The notes under the pieces: model-generated | Databases searched by the model: none | What the model was told of the DNA's origin: nothing | Seen by the model: only the letters and a program-made list of their open reading frames with translations | NCBI RefSeq assembly: GCF_030866785.1 | Contig: NZ_CP133018.1 | Location: forward strand, 1,612,001 to 1,676,000 | DNA from: Agromyces protaetiae | GTDB taxonomy: Bacteria; Actinomycetota; Actinomycetes; Actinomycetales; Microbacteriaceae | Length of the DNA: 64,000 nucleotides | Direction of reading: 5' to 3' | Part shown: piece by piece, positions 34,156 to 44,138 of the stretch | Position numbering within the stretch: the first letter of the stretch is position 1 | Layout: the number at the start of each line of letters is the position of its first letter | Made by a program: the position numbers and the translations under genes

Positions 34156-34221
34156 GGCGCGCGGCGCGCGGCGCAGGCGCGCGGCGCGCGGCGCGCGGCG
34201 CGCGGGCGCGGGGCGCGGCGG
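34156..34221. repeat. Pure G/C low-complexity run
   Basis: About 66 bases of GCGCGCGG-type sequence broken by a single A. It is alternating enough to be a candidate for Z-DNA or polymerase pausing and may also be an assembly or sequencing weak spot. Confidence 0.8.
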
Positions 34222-34234
34222 TCGGCGACCGGGG

Positions 34235-35572
34235 TCAGAGCCGGCCGGCTGCCTTCAGATCGAGGTAGCGGTCGGCCAGCGCCGGTGGCAGCTCGGCCGG
34301 CGGGGCACTGACCACCTCGGCGCCGATGCGCCGGATCGCGGCCGCGACCCCCTCGGCGTCGAGCAGCCCACGTTCGGCCGCCGCCGCCTGATACACCTCG
34401 TCGAGGTCGCTGCGGGCGCGGACCGCGTCGACCGCCGCCGGATCGAGCACGGAGGCCACGACGACGGTGTGCTTCGCGGTGAGCTGCGGCAGCACCGAGA
34501 GCAGCGCTCTGGCGCTCCCGGTCGAGGCCGTGTTCGTGAGCAGCACGACGAGGGCCCGGTGGCTCGTCAGCGCCCGGACCTGAGCGGGCACCGAGGCCCA
34601 GTCGGCCTCGATCAGCTGCGGGTCGATCGTGGCCATCGCATCGACCATCCCGGCGAGCAGGGGCGCCCCGGCGGCCCCATGCACCCGGCCGCGCACGCGT
34701 CGGTCCCAGGCGAGGAAGTCCACGCGGTCGCCCGCGTGCGATGCGATCGCGGCGAGCAGCAACGACGCCTCGAACGCGGTGTCGAGCCGCGGCTCGTCGG
34801 CGATCCGCGCGGCTGAGGTGCGTGAGGTGTCGACGACGATCACGATGCGGCGATCGCGTTCGGGGCGCCACGTGCGCACCATCAGTCGGGAGGCGCCCGG
34901 CGATTCGGGGTCGGGGTGGCGCGCGGTCGCCCGCCAGTCGATCGAACGCACGTCGTCACCGCGGACGTACTCGCGGATGGAGTCGAACTCGGTGCCCTGC
35001 CCGCGGATCAGGAGCGGGGTCCGTCCGTCGAGCTCCCGCAGGCGGGTGAGCCGGGCGGGGAGGTGCACCCGCGAGTGGAACGGCGGGAGCACGCGGAGTC
35101 GCGCAGGTGCCGCCAGTGTGGCCTGCCTCGACCAGAGTCCGAGCGGCCCGGCCGACCGGACGGTCACGTCGTCCACATGACGGTCGCCCCGACGCCACGG
35201 GACGAGCCGGAGGGTCAGTCGCCGTCGCTCCCCGGGCGGGATGCGGAGGGTGCCCCGGGCGTCGCCCTGCACCCCGGCCGACGGCTGCCAGGCGTCACGG
35301 ACCGTGGCGCGGAGCATCCGCTGTCCGACGTTCCTGACCACGAGGACCGACTCGACCGGCTCGCCGAGCCGGACCCGCTCGGGCAGCTCGCGCTCGAAGG
35401 CCACGTCGCGCGGCGACGCGGCCAAGGAGAGGTCCACGGCGCCGGCGCCGACCGCGACGAGCAGCCAGCCCGCCAGGGCGAGCCACCCCGCCACGGCGTC
35501 GGCGAGGCCCGCGACGACCACCGGCACGACGCCGACGGCGACGAGCCACACGAATCGAGCCGAGACCGTCAT
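34235..35572 (-). CDS. DUF58 domain protein
   Basis: A 445-residue protein. Two N-terminal membrane helices (VWLVAVGVVPVVVAGLAD; LALAGWLLVAVGAGAVDL) precede an immunoglobulin-like stretch. The DUF58 signature follows near residue 200 (FDSIREYVRGDDVRSIDWRATARH), then a von Willebrand-A-like domain whose metal site is partly preserved (IVVDTSRTS in place of DxSxS). DUF58 proteins pair with MoxR ATPases, proposed to assemble or activate envelope complexes. It is the last gene of a five-gene minus-strand operon, 1 bp after moxR. Confidence 0.93.
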   Translation of the reverse strand: MTVSARFVWLVAVGVVPVVVAGLADAVAGWLALAGWLLVAVGAGAVDLSLAASPRDVAFERELPERVRLGEPVESVLVVRNVGQRMLRATVRDAWQPSAGVQGDARGTLRIPPGERRRLTLRLVPWRRGDRHVDDVTVRSAGPLGLWSRQATLAAPARLRVLPPFHSRVHLPARLTRLRELDGRTPLLIRGQGTEFDSIREYVRGDDVRSIDWRATARHPDPESPGASRLMVRTWRPERDRRIVIVVDTSRTSAARIADEPRLDTAFEASLLLAAIASHAGDRVDFLAWDRRVRGRVHGAAGAPLLAGMVDAMATIDPQLIEADWASVPAQVRALTSHRALVVLLTNTASTGSARALLSVLPQLTAKHTVVVASVLDPAAVDAVRARSDLDEVYQAAAAERGLLDAEGVAAAIRRIGAEVVSAPPAELPPALADRYLDLKAAGRL

Positions 35573-35573
35573 G

Positions 35574-36541
<968 letters not shown>

Positions 36542-36545
<4 letters not shown>

Positions 36546-37876
36546 GGTCGCCTTCCTGTCGGGGAGCCGGATGGGTCGGTTGCGGATGTCTCGGGGCGGG
36601 ATGTCCCGGTGGCGGATGTCTCGGGGCGGGATGTCCCGGTGGCGGATGTCTCGGGGCGGCTGGAATCCGGCCGGATGCTGTCGTGGACGCGGTGTTCCAG
36701 TGCGTCGAGCGCGCCGGCGAGATCGACGAGGGCGCGGTCGGTGTCCGGGAGCTCGTCGAGCAGGACCCGGCGCACCCGGTCGGCGTCCTCACCGGTCGCC
36801 GCCGCGGCCGCACCGGCGACTTCCGACGCGGTCGCGGATCGAGGAAGCCTGAGCGCGCGGGCGAGCCGGCCGATCGTGCCCAGGCGGAGCTGGTCGAGGG
36901 CGTGGGTTCGCGACGATGCCGCGGCGTACAGTCTGGCCCGTCCGTCGTCGGTCTCGCCGGCACGCACCTCGACCGGGAGGTCTTCAACGACGAGCCGACC
37001 GAATCGGCGCCCGCGCCACACGCCGGCCGCGATCGTGACGATGATCGCGAGCACGAGCACGGGGCTCACCCAACCCGGGGTGAGCTCGGCGAGCGTCGGG
37101 CCGGCGGACTCGGCGTCGGCCGGGCCCGGGAGATACCAGACGAGCGTCGGCCGGGGGCCGGTCAGACCGAGCGCGAGGGCGGCGTTGCCGGCCTCGTCGA
37201 CGCTGCCGTTCGCAAACACGGTCGCGGAGCCGACGAGCGTGAGCTCCGCACCGCCGGCGGTCTGGCCGGTGACGACCGCGAACGCGTCGCCGTCGCGGAA
37301 GCAGCCGGTCCAGCCGTCGGCCGCTGCGGCATCGTCGATCGTCAGTACGCGCTGCCGGTCGGAGAGTTCGCCGGCCCGGGTGGCGGCGGGCACGTCGCAG
37401 GCGACCTCGTCGATCGCGCCGGATGCGGCGCCGGCATGCCGCACACCGGGCGCGAGGGCGCGGAGCGCCGCGAAGTCGGGCTCGACGACGACGAGCCCGT
37501 CGGCGGTCGCGGCGAGGTCGGTCAGTGCCGCCTCGCCGAGGATCGCGGCCTCATCGTAGACGAGCACGGTGGCGTCGGGTGCGGCGGCCAGCGCACGGTC
37601 GAGGCTCCGCGCTTCGACGACCTCGACTCCCTGCCCGCGCAGCACCTCGACGACGGCCTTGGCGCCAGCAGGCGAAGGGTCGGCCGGACCGAGCGGCTGG
37701 CCGCCGATGCCGCCGAAGCCGCGGATCGCGATCAGCGCGCCCCCGCCGATCACGAGCACGATCGCGAACACGATCCAGATGCGTCGCCGCCGCAGGCCGG
37801 CGCGGAGCGTCGGCGTGCGTGACGGCGCCGCGTTCGTCGGAACCGATCGCGGGGGAGCGGTCGACGGCGCGCTCAC
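36542..37876 (-). CDS. DUF4350 membrane protein with repetitive C-terminus
   Basis: A 444-residue protein. One helix near the start (IWIVFAIVLVIGGGALIAIRGF) and one near residue 255-275 (VLVLAIIVTIAAGVW) anchor an extracytoplasmic DUF4350 domain between them (PSPAGAKAVVEVLRGQGVEVVEARSL opens it). The cytoplasmic tail is helical (SSRTHALDQLRLGTIGRLAR) and ends in a run of SRPETSATGT repeats. It overlaps both neighbours by 4 bp in the envelope operon. Function unknown. Confidence 0.88.
36582..36659 (-). repeat. 30-bp tandem repeat in the DUF4350 gene, 2.6 copies
   Basis: Unit start points are 36582, 36612 and 36642 (partial); each begins GCGGATGTCTCGGGGCGG. On the coding strand it encodes the ten-residue SRPETSATGT. 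Copies are identical. Confidence 0.93.
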
Positions 37877-38544
37877 GAGGCCGACCTCGCGGTCGCCGCC
37901 GGCTCGGGCGCCGACCCGGGCGCCGACCCGGGCGCCGACCTCTCGAGTTCGGCGTCGAGGGTGTCGAGCTCACGGACCTCGCCGGGTGTGCCGGGGCGGC
38001 CGAGGTAGCGCACCGCTTCGAAGGCGGCGGCCGCGGTCTCGAGACGCGCGGCGACGGCGGGGAACGCCTCGGCGGCGGTGCGCGCGAATCCGTGTGCGGT
38101 CGTCCCCGGATGCACGCTCACGAGCTCACGGTCGACGAGTGCACGCACGATGGCCCGGAACCGCTCCTCGATCGCCACGTCGTACCGCCCCTCGGCGGCC
38201 GCCGCCGACGCAGCACGCCGCAGCTCGTCGAGGCTTCGCGTGTCGCCGTCGTCGAAGAGCGGTGCGAGCGCCGCGCGCCGCCGCCGACGGCGCGGCAGGC
38301 CGAAGACGAGGAGGCCGACGACGACGAGCGCGAGCACGACCAGCACGACGATCAGCGCGAGCACCGGACCCGGGAGTCCCGTACCGCCGCTCAAGAGCGC
38401 GATCAGCCAGTCCCGCACGGCCTGCGCTGCGAGGTCGAACGCGGTGGGTTCGGCCTCGCGGTATTCGGGGCGCGACAGTTCTTCGAGCAGCCACCGCCGC
38501 GCCTCGGGCGCGTCGGGGGCGACGGGGATGTCAGCCGGCTGCAC
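37873..38544 (-). CDS. DUF4129 membrane protein
   Basis: A 223-residue protein with one central membrane helix ([23 protein letters not shown], about 60-82) followed by a basic stretch RRRRRR. The cytoplasmic part is the DUF4129 domain (ARTAAEAFPAVAARLETAAAAFEAVRYLGR, with Y-G near its end), related to domains found with transglutaminase-like proteins. The C-terminus ends in SAPGSAPGSAP. It overlaps the downstream gene by 4 bp and the upstream gene by 14 bp. Confidence 0.88.
   Translation of the reverse strand: MQPADIPVAPDAPEARRWLLEELSRPEYREAEPTAFDLAAQAVRDWLIALLSGGTGLPGPVLALIVVLVVLALVVVGLLVFGLPRRRRRRAALAPLFDDGDTRSLDELRRAASAAAAEGRYDVAIEERFRAIVRALVDRELVSVHPGTTAHGFARTAAEAFPAVAARLETAAAAFEAVRYLGRPGTPGEVRELDTLDAELERSAPGSAPGSAPEPAATARSAS
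37905..37940 (-). repeat. 12-bp tandem repeat in the DUF4129 gene, three copies
   Basis: CGGGCGCCGACC is present three times head to tail; on the coding strand it encodes GSAP. It lies in the C-terminal tail. Confidence 0.9.
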
Positions 38545-39745
38545 GATGTTCCGGCTGCGCGGTCTGCTGCGGTGCCCGCGGCGGCGTGGTCAGGTACGGG
38601 TCCTCGACCGGGCCCCCGGCATCGCGGGTCTCGACGTGGCGCTGCAGCTCGAGGTCCAGCCCTTCTTTCCGCATGCGCAGGTCGATCGTGATCACCGCGA
38701 CGAGCGCGGCCTGCACGACCGACGTGATGGCGCCGATCACGAGCGAGAGCAGGAAGGTGATGGCGGTCGTCACGATCGTGATCGTGAGGGCCGCGCCCGT
38801 CCCGGTCGGGTCGATGACGACCGCGAGCAGCGATCCCACGAGCGAGACCGGCTGCACGACCACCTGTGCGGCGACGTTCAGCATCAGCCCGACGAGCAGC
38901 AGTGTGCCGAGCGTGCGCCAGAAGTACCCGTCGGTGAGCCGCCAGGAGCGCCGGATCGCGGTGCCGATGCCTGCGTGCTCGAGCACGATCACGCTCGGGA
39001 CCAGCGCGAGCTTCGTGCCGAGCCACGCCCAGAGGACCGCCACGCCGAGTGCCGCGAGGATGACCAGCAGCACCGTGATCAGCACACTCATCGGGTCGCC
39101 GATGACGGCCGCGACGATGATCGCCGTGAACGCGAGGATGGCGAACAGCATCACGGCGACGGCGATCAGGGCGGTCCAGCCGATCAGCGGCCAGATGCGC
39201 GTGGCGGCCCGCCGCCAGAGTGCGCCGAAGCCGAGTCGCTCACCGAGCGTCCCGGTCGCGACCTCGACGACCATGACGCCCTGCAGGAACGCGCCCGCGA
39301 CGATCGAGACGGCGATCGGAATGAGCATCGTGAGCAGCAGGATCGAGATCGAGCCCGTGAGGACCGCATCCTGTTCGTCGATGGGGGCCTGGGTGACGCG
39401 GGTCGCGACGAACAGGAAGACCGGCACGAGCACCGCCGCGGCGATGAGCGCCGACGCCAGCTGCACCACCAGCCCGCTGCCGAACGTCGCCGCCGGGTTC
39501 CGCCGCAGCGTGCGGAACGGCGCCCAGAGCAGGGTGCCGAAGCTGAGCGGGCGGAGCGGGATGAGGCCGGGCTTCGGCGGAGGTGCCCAGCCTCCCGAAC
39601 CGCCTGGGGCCGGGGCACCGGGAGGCGGAACGTTCGGTGGCGGGGGAGGCGGTGCACCCCAGCCAGGGGGCGGGGGCGCGCCGGGCGCGGTCCAACCGGG
39701 GTCGTCGCCGGCGCCGTTCTGAGCTTGCCAACCTCGATCGGACAC
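38531..39745 (-). CDS. Polytopic membrane protein (GDPD membrane-domain-like)
   Basis: A 404-residue protein. Residues about 10-65 are Pro/Gly-rich (PPPPGWGAPPPPPPNVPPPG). About six membrane helices follow (LVVQLASALIAAAVLVPVFLFV; ILLLTMLIPIAVSIVAGAFL; ALIAVAVMLFAILAFTAIIV; VLLVILAALGVAVLWAWL; TLGTLLLVGLMLNVAAQVV; TIVTTAITFLLSLVIGAI). The plan resembles the membrane domain attached to some glycerophosphodiester phosphodiesterases, without the catalytic part. GTG start at 39745 has AAGGAG nine bases upstream. It opens the DUF4129-DUF4350-moxR-DUF58 operon and is divergent from mtrA. Confidence 0.86.
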   Translation of the reverse strand: MSDRGWQAQNGAGDDPGWTAPGAPPPPGWGAPPPPPPNVPPPGAPAPGGSGGWAPPPKPGLIPLRPLSFGTLLWAPFRTLRRNPAATFGSGLVVQLASALIAAAVLVPVFLFVATRVTQAPIDEQDAVLTGSISILLLTMLIPIAVSIVAGAFLQGVMVVEVATGTLGERLGFGALWRRAATRIWPLIGWTALIAVAVMLFAILAFTAIIVAAVIGDPMSVLITVLLVILAALGVAVLWAWLGTKLALVPSVIVLEHAGIGTAIRRSWRLTDGYFWRTLGTLLLVGLMLNVAAQVVVQPVSLVGSLLAVVIDPTGTGAALTITIVTTAITFLLSLVIGAITSVVQAALVAVITIDLRMRKEGLDLELQRHVETRDAGGPVEDPYLTTPPRAPQQTAQPEHRAAG

Positions 39746-39863
39746 GCGCCGCAACTCCTTCCACCGGTGCTGCCATGCTTTCACATCCCGGCGACACGGG
39801 GCGGCCGATTCCCACACCGGCGCACTCGAGGCCTTCTGCCGGGGAATCCCGGGTGTGAACGGC

Positions 39864-39869
39864 TACGCT
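39864..39869 (+). promoter_or_regulatory. -10 element of the mtrA transcript
   Basis: TACGCT lies 7 nt before an ATG at 39877 that opens a short upstream ORF, so the mtrAB message probably starts at or next to that ATG. Confidence 0.6.
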
Positions 39870-39876
39870 GGGACGA

Positions 39877-39939
39877 ATGGCACCGGCCGCACGCACGCGG
39901 TGCGGGCAACCGGCACCACGAGCGGGAACGAACCGATGA
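39877..39939 (+). CDS. Putative 20-residue leader peptide, translationally coupled to mtrA
   Basis: A 20-codon ORF begins at an ATG 7 nt after a TACGCT -10 element, as in leaderless messages. Its stop TGA (39937-39939) overlaps the mtrA ATG (39936) in the ATGA arrangement used for translational coupling. The peptide starts MAPAARTRCG, is basic and has one Cys. mtrA lacks a clear Shine-Dalgarno, so ribosomes ending here could restart on mtrA. No protein evidence; conservation is the test. Confidence 0.45.
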   Translation: MAPAARTRCGQPAPRAGTNR

Positions 39940-40616
39940 CCTCACGCGTACTCGTCGTCGACGACGACACGGCCCTCGCCGAGATGATCGGCATCGTGCT
40001 GCGCACGGAAGGTTTCGAGCCCGCGTTCTGCGCCGACGGTGCCGCAGCGCTCCAGGCGTTCCGCGACAGCAAGCCCGACCTCGTGCTCCTCGACCTCATG
40101 CTCCCGGGAATCGACGGCATCGAGGTCTGCAGCCGGATCCGTGCCGAGTCCGGCACGCCGATCATCATGCTCACGGCGAAGACCGACACCGCCGACGTGG
40201 TGCGCGGGCTCGAGTCGGGTGCCGACGACTACATGGTCAAGCCGTTCAACCCGAAGGAGCTGATCGCCCGGATCCGTACGCGACTCCGGCCGGCCCCCGA
40301 GCCGGTCGTCGAGACGATCGCGATCGGCGACCTCGTGATCGACGCGGCGGGCCACGAGGTGCGCCGCGGGTCCGACCGCATCAATCTCACACCGCTCGAA
40401 TTCGATCTCCTGCTCGCGCTCGCGTCCAAACCGCAGCAGGTGTTCACCCGCGAGATGCTGCTCGAGCAGGTCTGGGGTTACCACTACAAGGCCGACACCC
40501 GGCTGGTGAACGTGCATGTGCAGCGCCTCCGCGCAAAGGTCGAGCACGACCCCGACAACCCCCGCATCGTGCAGACCGTCCGAGGCGTCGGCTATCGGGC
40601 GGGCACGACCACGTAG
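39936..40616 (+). CDS. mtrA: Response regulator MtrA
   Basis: A 226-residue OmpR-type regulator of cell-wall and division genes, essential in many Actinobacteria. Receiver domain with D9/D10 and phosphoacceptor D53 (VLLDLMLPGIDGIE), Thr in MLTAKTD and Lys in MVKPFNPKEL. The winged-helix domain includes LTPLEFDLLLALASKPQQVFTREMLLEQVWGY and TRLVNVHVQRLRAKVE. Near identity to known MtrA in length and motif order. It is followed by mtrB after 8 bp. Translation probably depends on the short upstream ORF. Confidence 0.97.
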   Translation: MTSRVLVVDDDTALAEMIGIVLRTEGFEPAFCADGAAALQAFRDSKPDLVLLDLMLPGIDGIEVCSRIRAESGTPIIMLTAKTDTADVVRGLESGADDYMVKPFNPKELIARIRTRLRPAPEPVVETIAIGDLVIDAAGHEVRRGSDRINLTPLEFDLLLALASKPQQVFTREMLLEQVWGYHYKADTRLVNVHVQRLRAKVEHDPDNPRIVQTVRGVGYRAGTTT

Positions 40617-40624
40617 GTGCGCGC

Positions 40625-42301
40625 ATGACCGATGAGGCCCCTCCGTTGCCCGCAGGCGGAGCCTGGCGGGAGATCCGGCGGCGCAGCAGCGCGGCGGCCG
40701 GCCGGATCGGTTCACTGTGGCGGCACTCGCTGCAGTTCCGCACCGTGTTGATCACCATCGGGCTGTCGGGCCTCGCGATCCTCGTGATCGGCCTGTACAT
40801 CACGTTCAGCATCGCGTCGAACCTGTTCGAGTCGCAACGCGACCGGGCACTCGACGCGTCGAACAGCGCGGCTGCGGCGGCGCAGACCCTGCTCGAGTCG
40901 TCGGCGGCCGCCGACCGCGGTGCCCTGCAATCCGTCCTCGACCAGGCGGTGCGGACGGTGCAGACGGTGTCGGGCAGCTCGGCCATCGCCGTGCTCCGCT
41001 CACCCGACCAGGAGACCAGCAGCATCGCCCCGCAGGACCGCATCACGCCGGCGCTCACGGGTCTGATCAGCGACGAGCTGCGTGCGAGCGTGCAGGAGAA
41101 TCCCGACAACCAGTTCTGGCAGTCGGTCTCGCTCGGCGACGAGGCCGGGGAGGACCCCGGCGTCGTCGTGGGCACCGACCTGGCGGTGCCCGGTGCAGGC
41201 CTCTACGAGCTGTACATCGGGTACAGCTTCGCCAGCGCCGAGCAGACGCTCGCGTTCATGGAGGCGACCGGCATCATCGGCGCCATCGCGCTCCTCGTGC
41301 TGCTCGGCGCGATCACACTGCTGGTCGTGCGCTGGGTCATCGAGCCGGTGCGCACCGTCGCGGCGACGAGCCGGCGACTGGCCGCCGGCGACCTGGGCGT
41401 CCGTATGCCCGAGAAGGGCGAGGACGAGCTCGCGACGCTCGCCGCGTCGTTCAACGGCATGGCGGACACACTGCAGGCGCGCATCCGCGAACTCGCCGAG
41501 CTCTCGGTCATGCAACAGCGATTCGTGTCGGATGTCTCGCACGAGCTCCGCACTCCGCTCACCACGATCCGGCTCGCGGGCGACGTCCTGTACGGGCAGC
41601 GCTCGGAGTTCCCAGCGCCCACGTCGCGGACGGTCGAGCTCCTGCACACGCAGACCGAACGGTTCGAGCGTCTGCTCGCGGACCTCCTCGAGATCAGCCG
41701 GTACGACGCGGGATCGGTCGAGCTCGCGACCGAGCCGACGAACCTCGTGCATCTCGCGGGCGACGCCATCGAGTCGATGCACGACCTCGCGCTCGAGCAC
41801 GGCAGCGAACTCAGGCTGGTGGCACCCGGGGGCCATCTCGACGCCGATGTCGATCCCCGGAGGGTCAATCGCATCGTGCGCAACCTGCTCGGCAATGCGA
41901 TCGAGCACGGCGAAGGCCGTCCGATCGTCGTCGCGGTCGACAGCGACCAGAACGCGGTCGCGCTGAGTGTCCGGGACTACGGGCTCGGGATGACCGGGGA
42001 GGACGCCGCCCGGGTGTTCGACCGATTCTGGCGGGCCGACCCCAGTCGTATGCGCACGATCGGTGGCACGGGCCTCGGACTCGCCATCTCGCTGGAGGAC
42101 GCGGTCGCGCACGGCGGCCGTCTCGACGTCTGGTCGAAACCTGATGCCGGGACGGTGTTCCGACTGACCCTCCCGCGCTCACCGGGCGCGCCCGTCGCCG
42201 ACTCGCCGCTGCCCCTCGAACCCGACGACCCCGACGCGAGCGGACCCGCCGACCCGACGGGACCCGTCGACACCCACACGCTGGAGGTCCGTGATGCGTA
42301 G
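40625..42301 (+). CDS. mtrB: Sensor histidine kinase MtrB
   Basis: A 558-residue membrane kinase partnered with MtrA. Two membrane helices (TVLITIGLSGLAILVIGLYI; GIIGAIALLVLLGAITLLVV) flank an extracytoplasmic sensor of ~150 residues; a HAMP domain follows (EPVRTVAATSRRLAAGDLGVRMPEKG). The phosphoacceptor His is in FVSDVSHELRTPLTTIRLAGD; HATPase_c boxes include RNLLGNAIEHGEG, VRDYGLGM and GGTGLGLAIS. The C-terminal ~45 residues are Pro/Asp-rich. Its stop lies 8 bp inside lpqB. Confidence 0.97.
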   Translation: MTDEAPPLPAGGAWREIRRRSSAAAGRIGSLWRHSLQFRTVLITIGLSGLAILVIGLYITFSIASNLFESQRDRALDASNSAAAAAQTLLESSAAADRGALQSVLDQAVRTVQTVSGSSAIAVLRSPDQETSSIAPQDRITPALTGLISDELRASVQENPDNQFWQSVSLGDEAGEDPGVVVGTDLAVPGAGLYELYIGYSFASAEQTLAFMEATGIIGAIALLVLLGAITLLVVRWVIEPVRTVAATSRRLAAGDLGVRMPEKGEDELATLAASFNGMADTLQARIRELAELSVMQQRFVSDVSHELRTPLTTIRLAGDVLYGQRSEFPAPTSRTVELLHTQTERFERLLADLLEISRYDAGSVELATEPTNLVHLAGDAIESMHDLALEHGSELRLVAPGGHLDADVDPRRVNRIVRNLLGNAIEHGEGRPIVVAVDSDQNAVALSVRDYGLGMTGEDAARVFDRFWRADPSRMRTIGGTGLGLAISLEDAVAHGGRLDVWSKPDAGTVFRLTLPRSPGAPVADSPLPLEPDDPDASGPADPTGPVDTHTLEVRDA

Positions 42302-43970
42302 AGCGTTCACCGTGGCATCCGTCGCCCTCGTGGCCGCCCTGCTCGCCGGCTGCGCCGGCATCCCGAGCTCGGGGTCGGTGCATGCCGGGCGCCAACAGGC
42401 GCCGGCCGACTCGCTCGAGCTCGAGCTGCTCGCCTCCGGACCGCAGACGGGAGCTGATCAGGCGGCCATCCTGCGCGGGTTCATCGATGCCGCGACCGAT
42501 GCGCGCAACAACTATCAGGTGGCCAGGGAGTTCCTCACTCCGGAGTTCGCCGACGAGTGGCGGCCGGACGCCGGCGCGACCATCGACGTGCTCGCCGAAC
42601 GCGACTTCCGGGCCGTAGACGCGGACACCATGCGCGTCGACGTCGTGCCCACGGCTTCGCTCGGTGCCAATGGCGAGTACCAGCTCGCGGCGTCACAGAC
42701 ACCGATCCCGCTCGACTATCAGTTCGAGCAGGTCGACGACCAGTGGCGCATCTCCGAGGCGCCGACCGGCATCCTCATCGAGTCGTCGAACTTCACGAGG
42801 GTCTTCCGGTCGCACACCCTCGTCTTCCTCGACCCGACCGAGCAGTACGCGGTGCCCGACGTGCGCTGGTTCGCCGGGCGCGAGGTCGTGCAGACCAAGG
42901 TCGTCCGCGCCCTGCTCGAGGGGCCGGCGGAATGGCTCCGTCCCGGGGTCGTGTCCGCGTTCCCCGAGGAGGCGCGGCTCGAGGCGGACGCCGTGCCGGT
43001 GTCGGGTGGCGTCGCGACGGTCGAGCTCGCCGGTGTCTCCGCCGAAGGCACGCGCGATGTGCAGCTGATGGACTACCAATTGCGCACGAGCCTGCAGGGG
43101 GTTCGCAGCGTCACCTCGGTGGAGCTCTCCCTGAACGACGCCGTCCAGAACGTGCCCGACCTCGCCGCCGAACCGGTGCAGAACCCGCGGGTCTCATCGC
43201 GGCCGGTGGTGTTCGACGGCACGGCGCTCGGTCATCTGCAGGCCGGCGGCGGCCAGGTCGTCCCGCTCGCCGGCATCTCGCCGCAGGCCGTCGCGCTGGC
43301 CCCGACCGGGGCCGCGGTCGGGCCCGCCGGCGACGAGGTGGCCGTGCGGAACGCCGACGGCGTCTACCGCGTGCGCGAAGGGGAGGATCCGGTGCCGCTC
43401 GACCCCAGGGAGGGACTGATCGTCCCGGCCATGGACCTCTACGGCGCGGTCTGGTCGATACCCGGCTCGCGGCCCGACGAACTCATCGCCGTCGCGGCCG
43501 ACGGAAGCACCGTACAGCTCGCCGTCCCCTGGACCGGCACGTCGATCGCCGCGCTCGAGGTGTCCCGCGACGGCACACGTCTGATCGCGATGCTCGCCGA
43601 GGGCGCGCGTACACGGTTCGTGGTCACCGCGGTCGAACGCGATGAGGCCGGCACGCCGGTCGCGGTGGGTCCCGAGATGCTCGAGCTCGCTCACGTCGAC
43701 GGCACGCCCCTCGACGTGACGTGGCTGGACGATCACACCGTGGCCTCGCTGACGGCGACCGCGCAGGGCTCGCAGGTGATCACGCAGACCGTCGGCGGGC
43801 TCGACACGCCGCGAGCCGGGCCGGAGGGCGGGGTACAGATCCTGGGCGGCAACAGCATGCGCGATCTGCGGGTGCGTACCGAGGACGGCAATCTCGACAC
43901 CCAGAGCGGACTCGGGTGGCAGGTGCAGGCGCAGGGCATCAGGTTCGTCTCCGTCCAACAGCCGGGATGA
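42294..43970 (+). CDS. lpqB: Lipoprotein LpqB
   Basis: A 558-residue exported lipoprotein that modulates MtrAB. Signal peptide with lipobox LAGC (C20). A GerMN-type domain covers about 190-290 (TLVFLDPTEQYAVPDVRWFAG ... VKVRALLEGPAEWLRPGVVSAFPE), and the last ~270 residues are a beta-propeller-like region. A GTG one codon earlier overlaps CTGGAGG too closely, so ATG at 42294 (6-nt spacing) is chosen. It completes the canonical mtrA-mtrB-lpqB operon. Confidence 0.95.
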   Translation: MRRAFTVASVALVAALLAGCAGIPSSGSVHAGRQQAPADSLELELLASGPQTGADQAAILRGFIDAATDARNNYQVAREFLTPEFADEWRPDAGATIDVLAERDFRAVDADTMRVDVVPTASLGANGEYQLAASQTPIPLDYQFEQVDDQWRISEAPTGILIESSNFTRVFRSHTLVFLDPTEQYAVPDVRWFAGREVVQTKVVRALLEGPAEWLRPGVVSAFPEEARLEADAVPVSGGVATVELAGVSAEGTRDVQLMDYQLRTSLQGVRSVTSVELSLNDAVQNVPDLAAEPVQNPRVSSRPVVFDGTALGHLQAGGGQVVPLAGISPQAVALAPTGAAVGPAGDEVAVRNADGVYRVREGEDPVPLDPREGLIVPAMDLYGAVWSIPGSRPDELIAVAADGSTVQLAVPWTGTSIAALEVSRDGTRLIAMLAEGARTRFVVTAVERDEAGTPVAVGPEMLELAHVDGTPLDVTWLDDHTVASLTATAQGSQVITQTVGGLDTPRAGPEGGVQILGGNSMRDLRVRTEDGNLDTQSGLGWQVQAQGIRFVSVQQPG

Positions 43971-44138
43971 ATGACCTGAGCTCGGTGGCAAGCGGGTCAG
44001 GGCCACGATGCACTGCACGAGCGGCCCGCAGCACGCCTGGCGGGGCTGACTGTCTTCTGAGGCATCGTCGGCACCACATCCATCCACCGATTCGCCCGCG
44101 GCCCGTCGGCGCGGTTCGCGGATTGGGATCATGTCCGG

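Noticed and set aside
38078..40624. Very long plus-strand open frame ending in mtrB
   Set aside because: Everything before ATG 40625 is antisense to the DUF4129/membrane-protein genes or out of frame with mtrA; translation is low-complexity.
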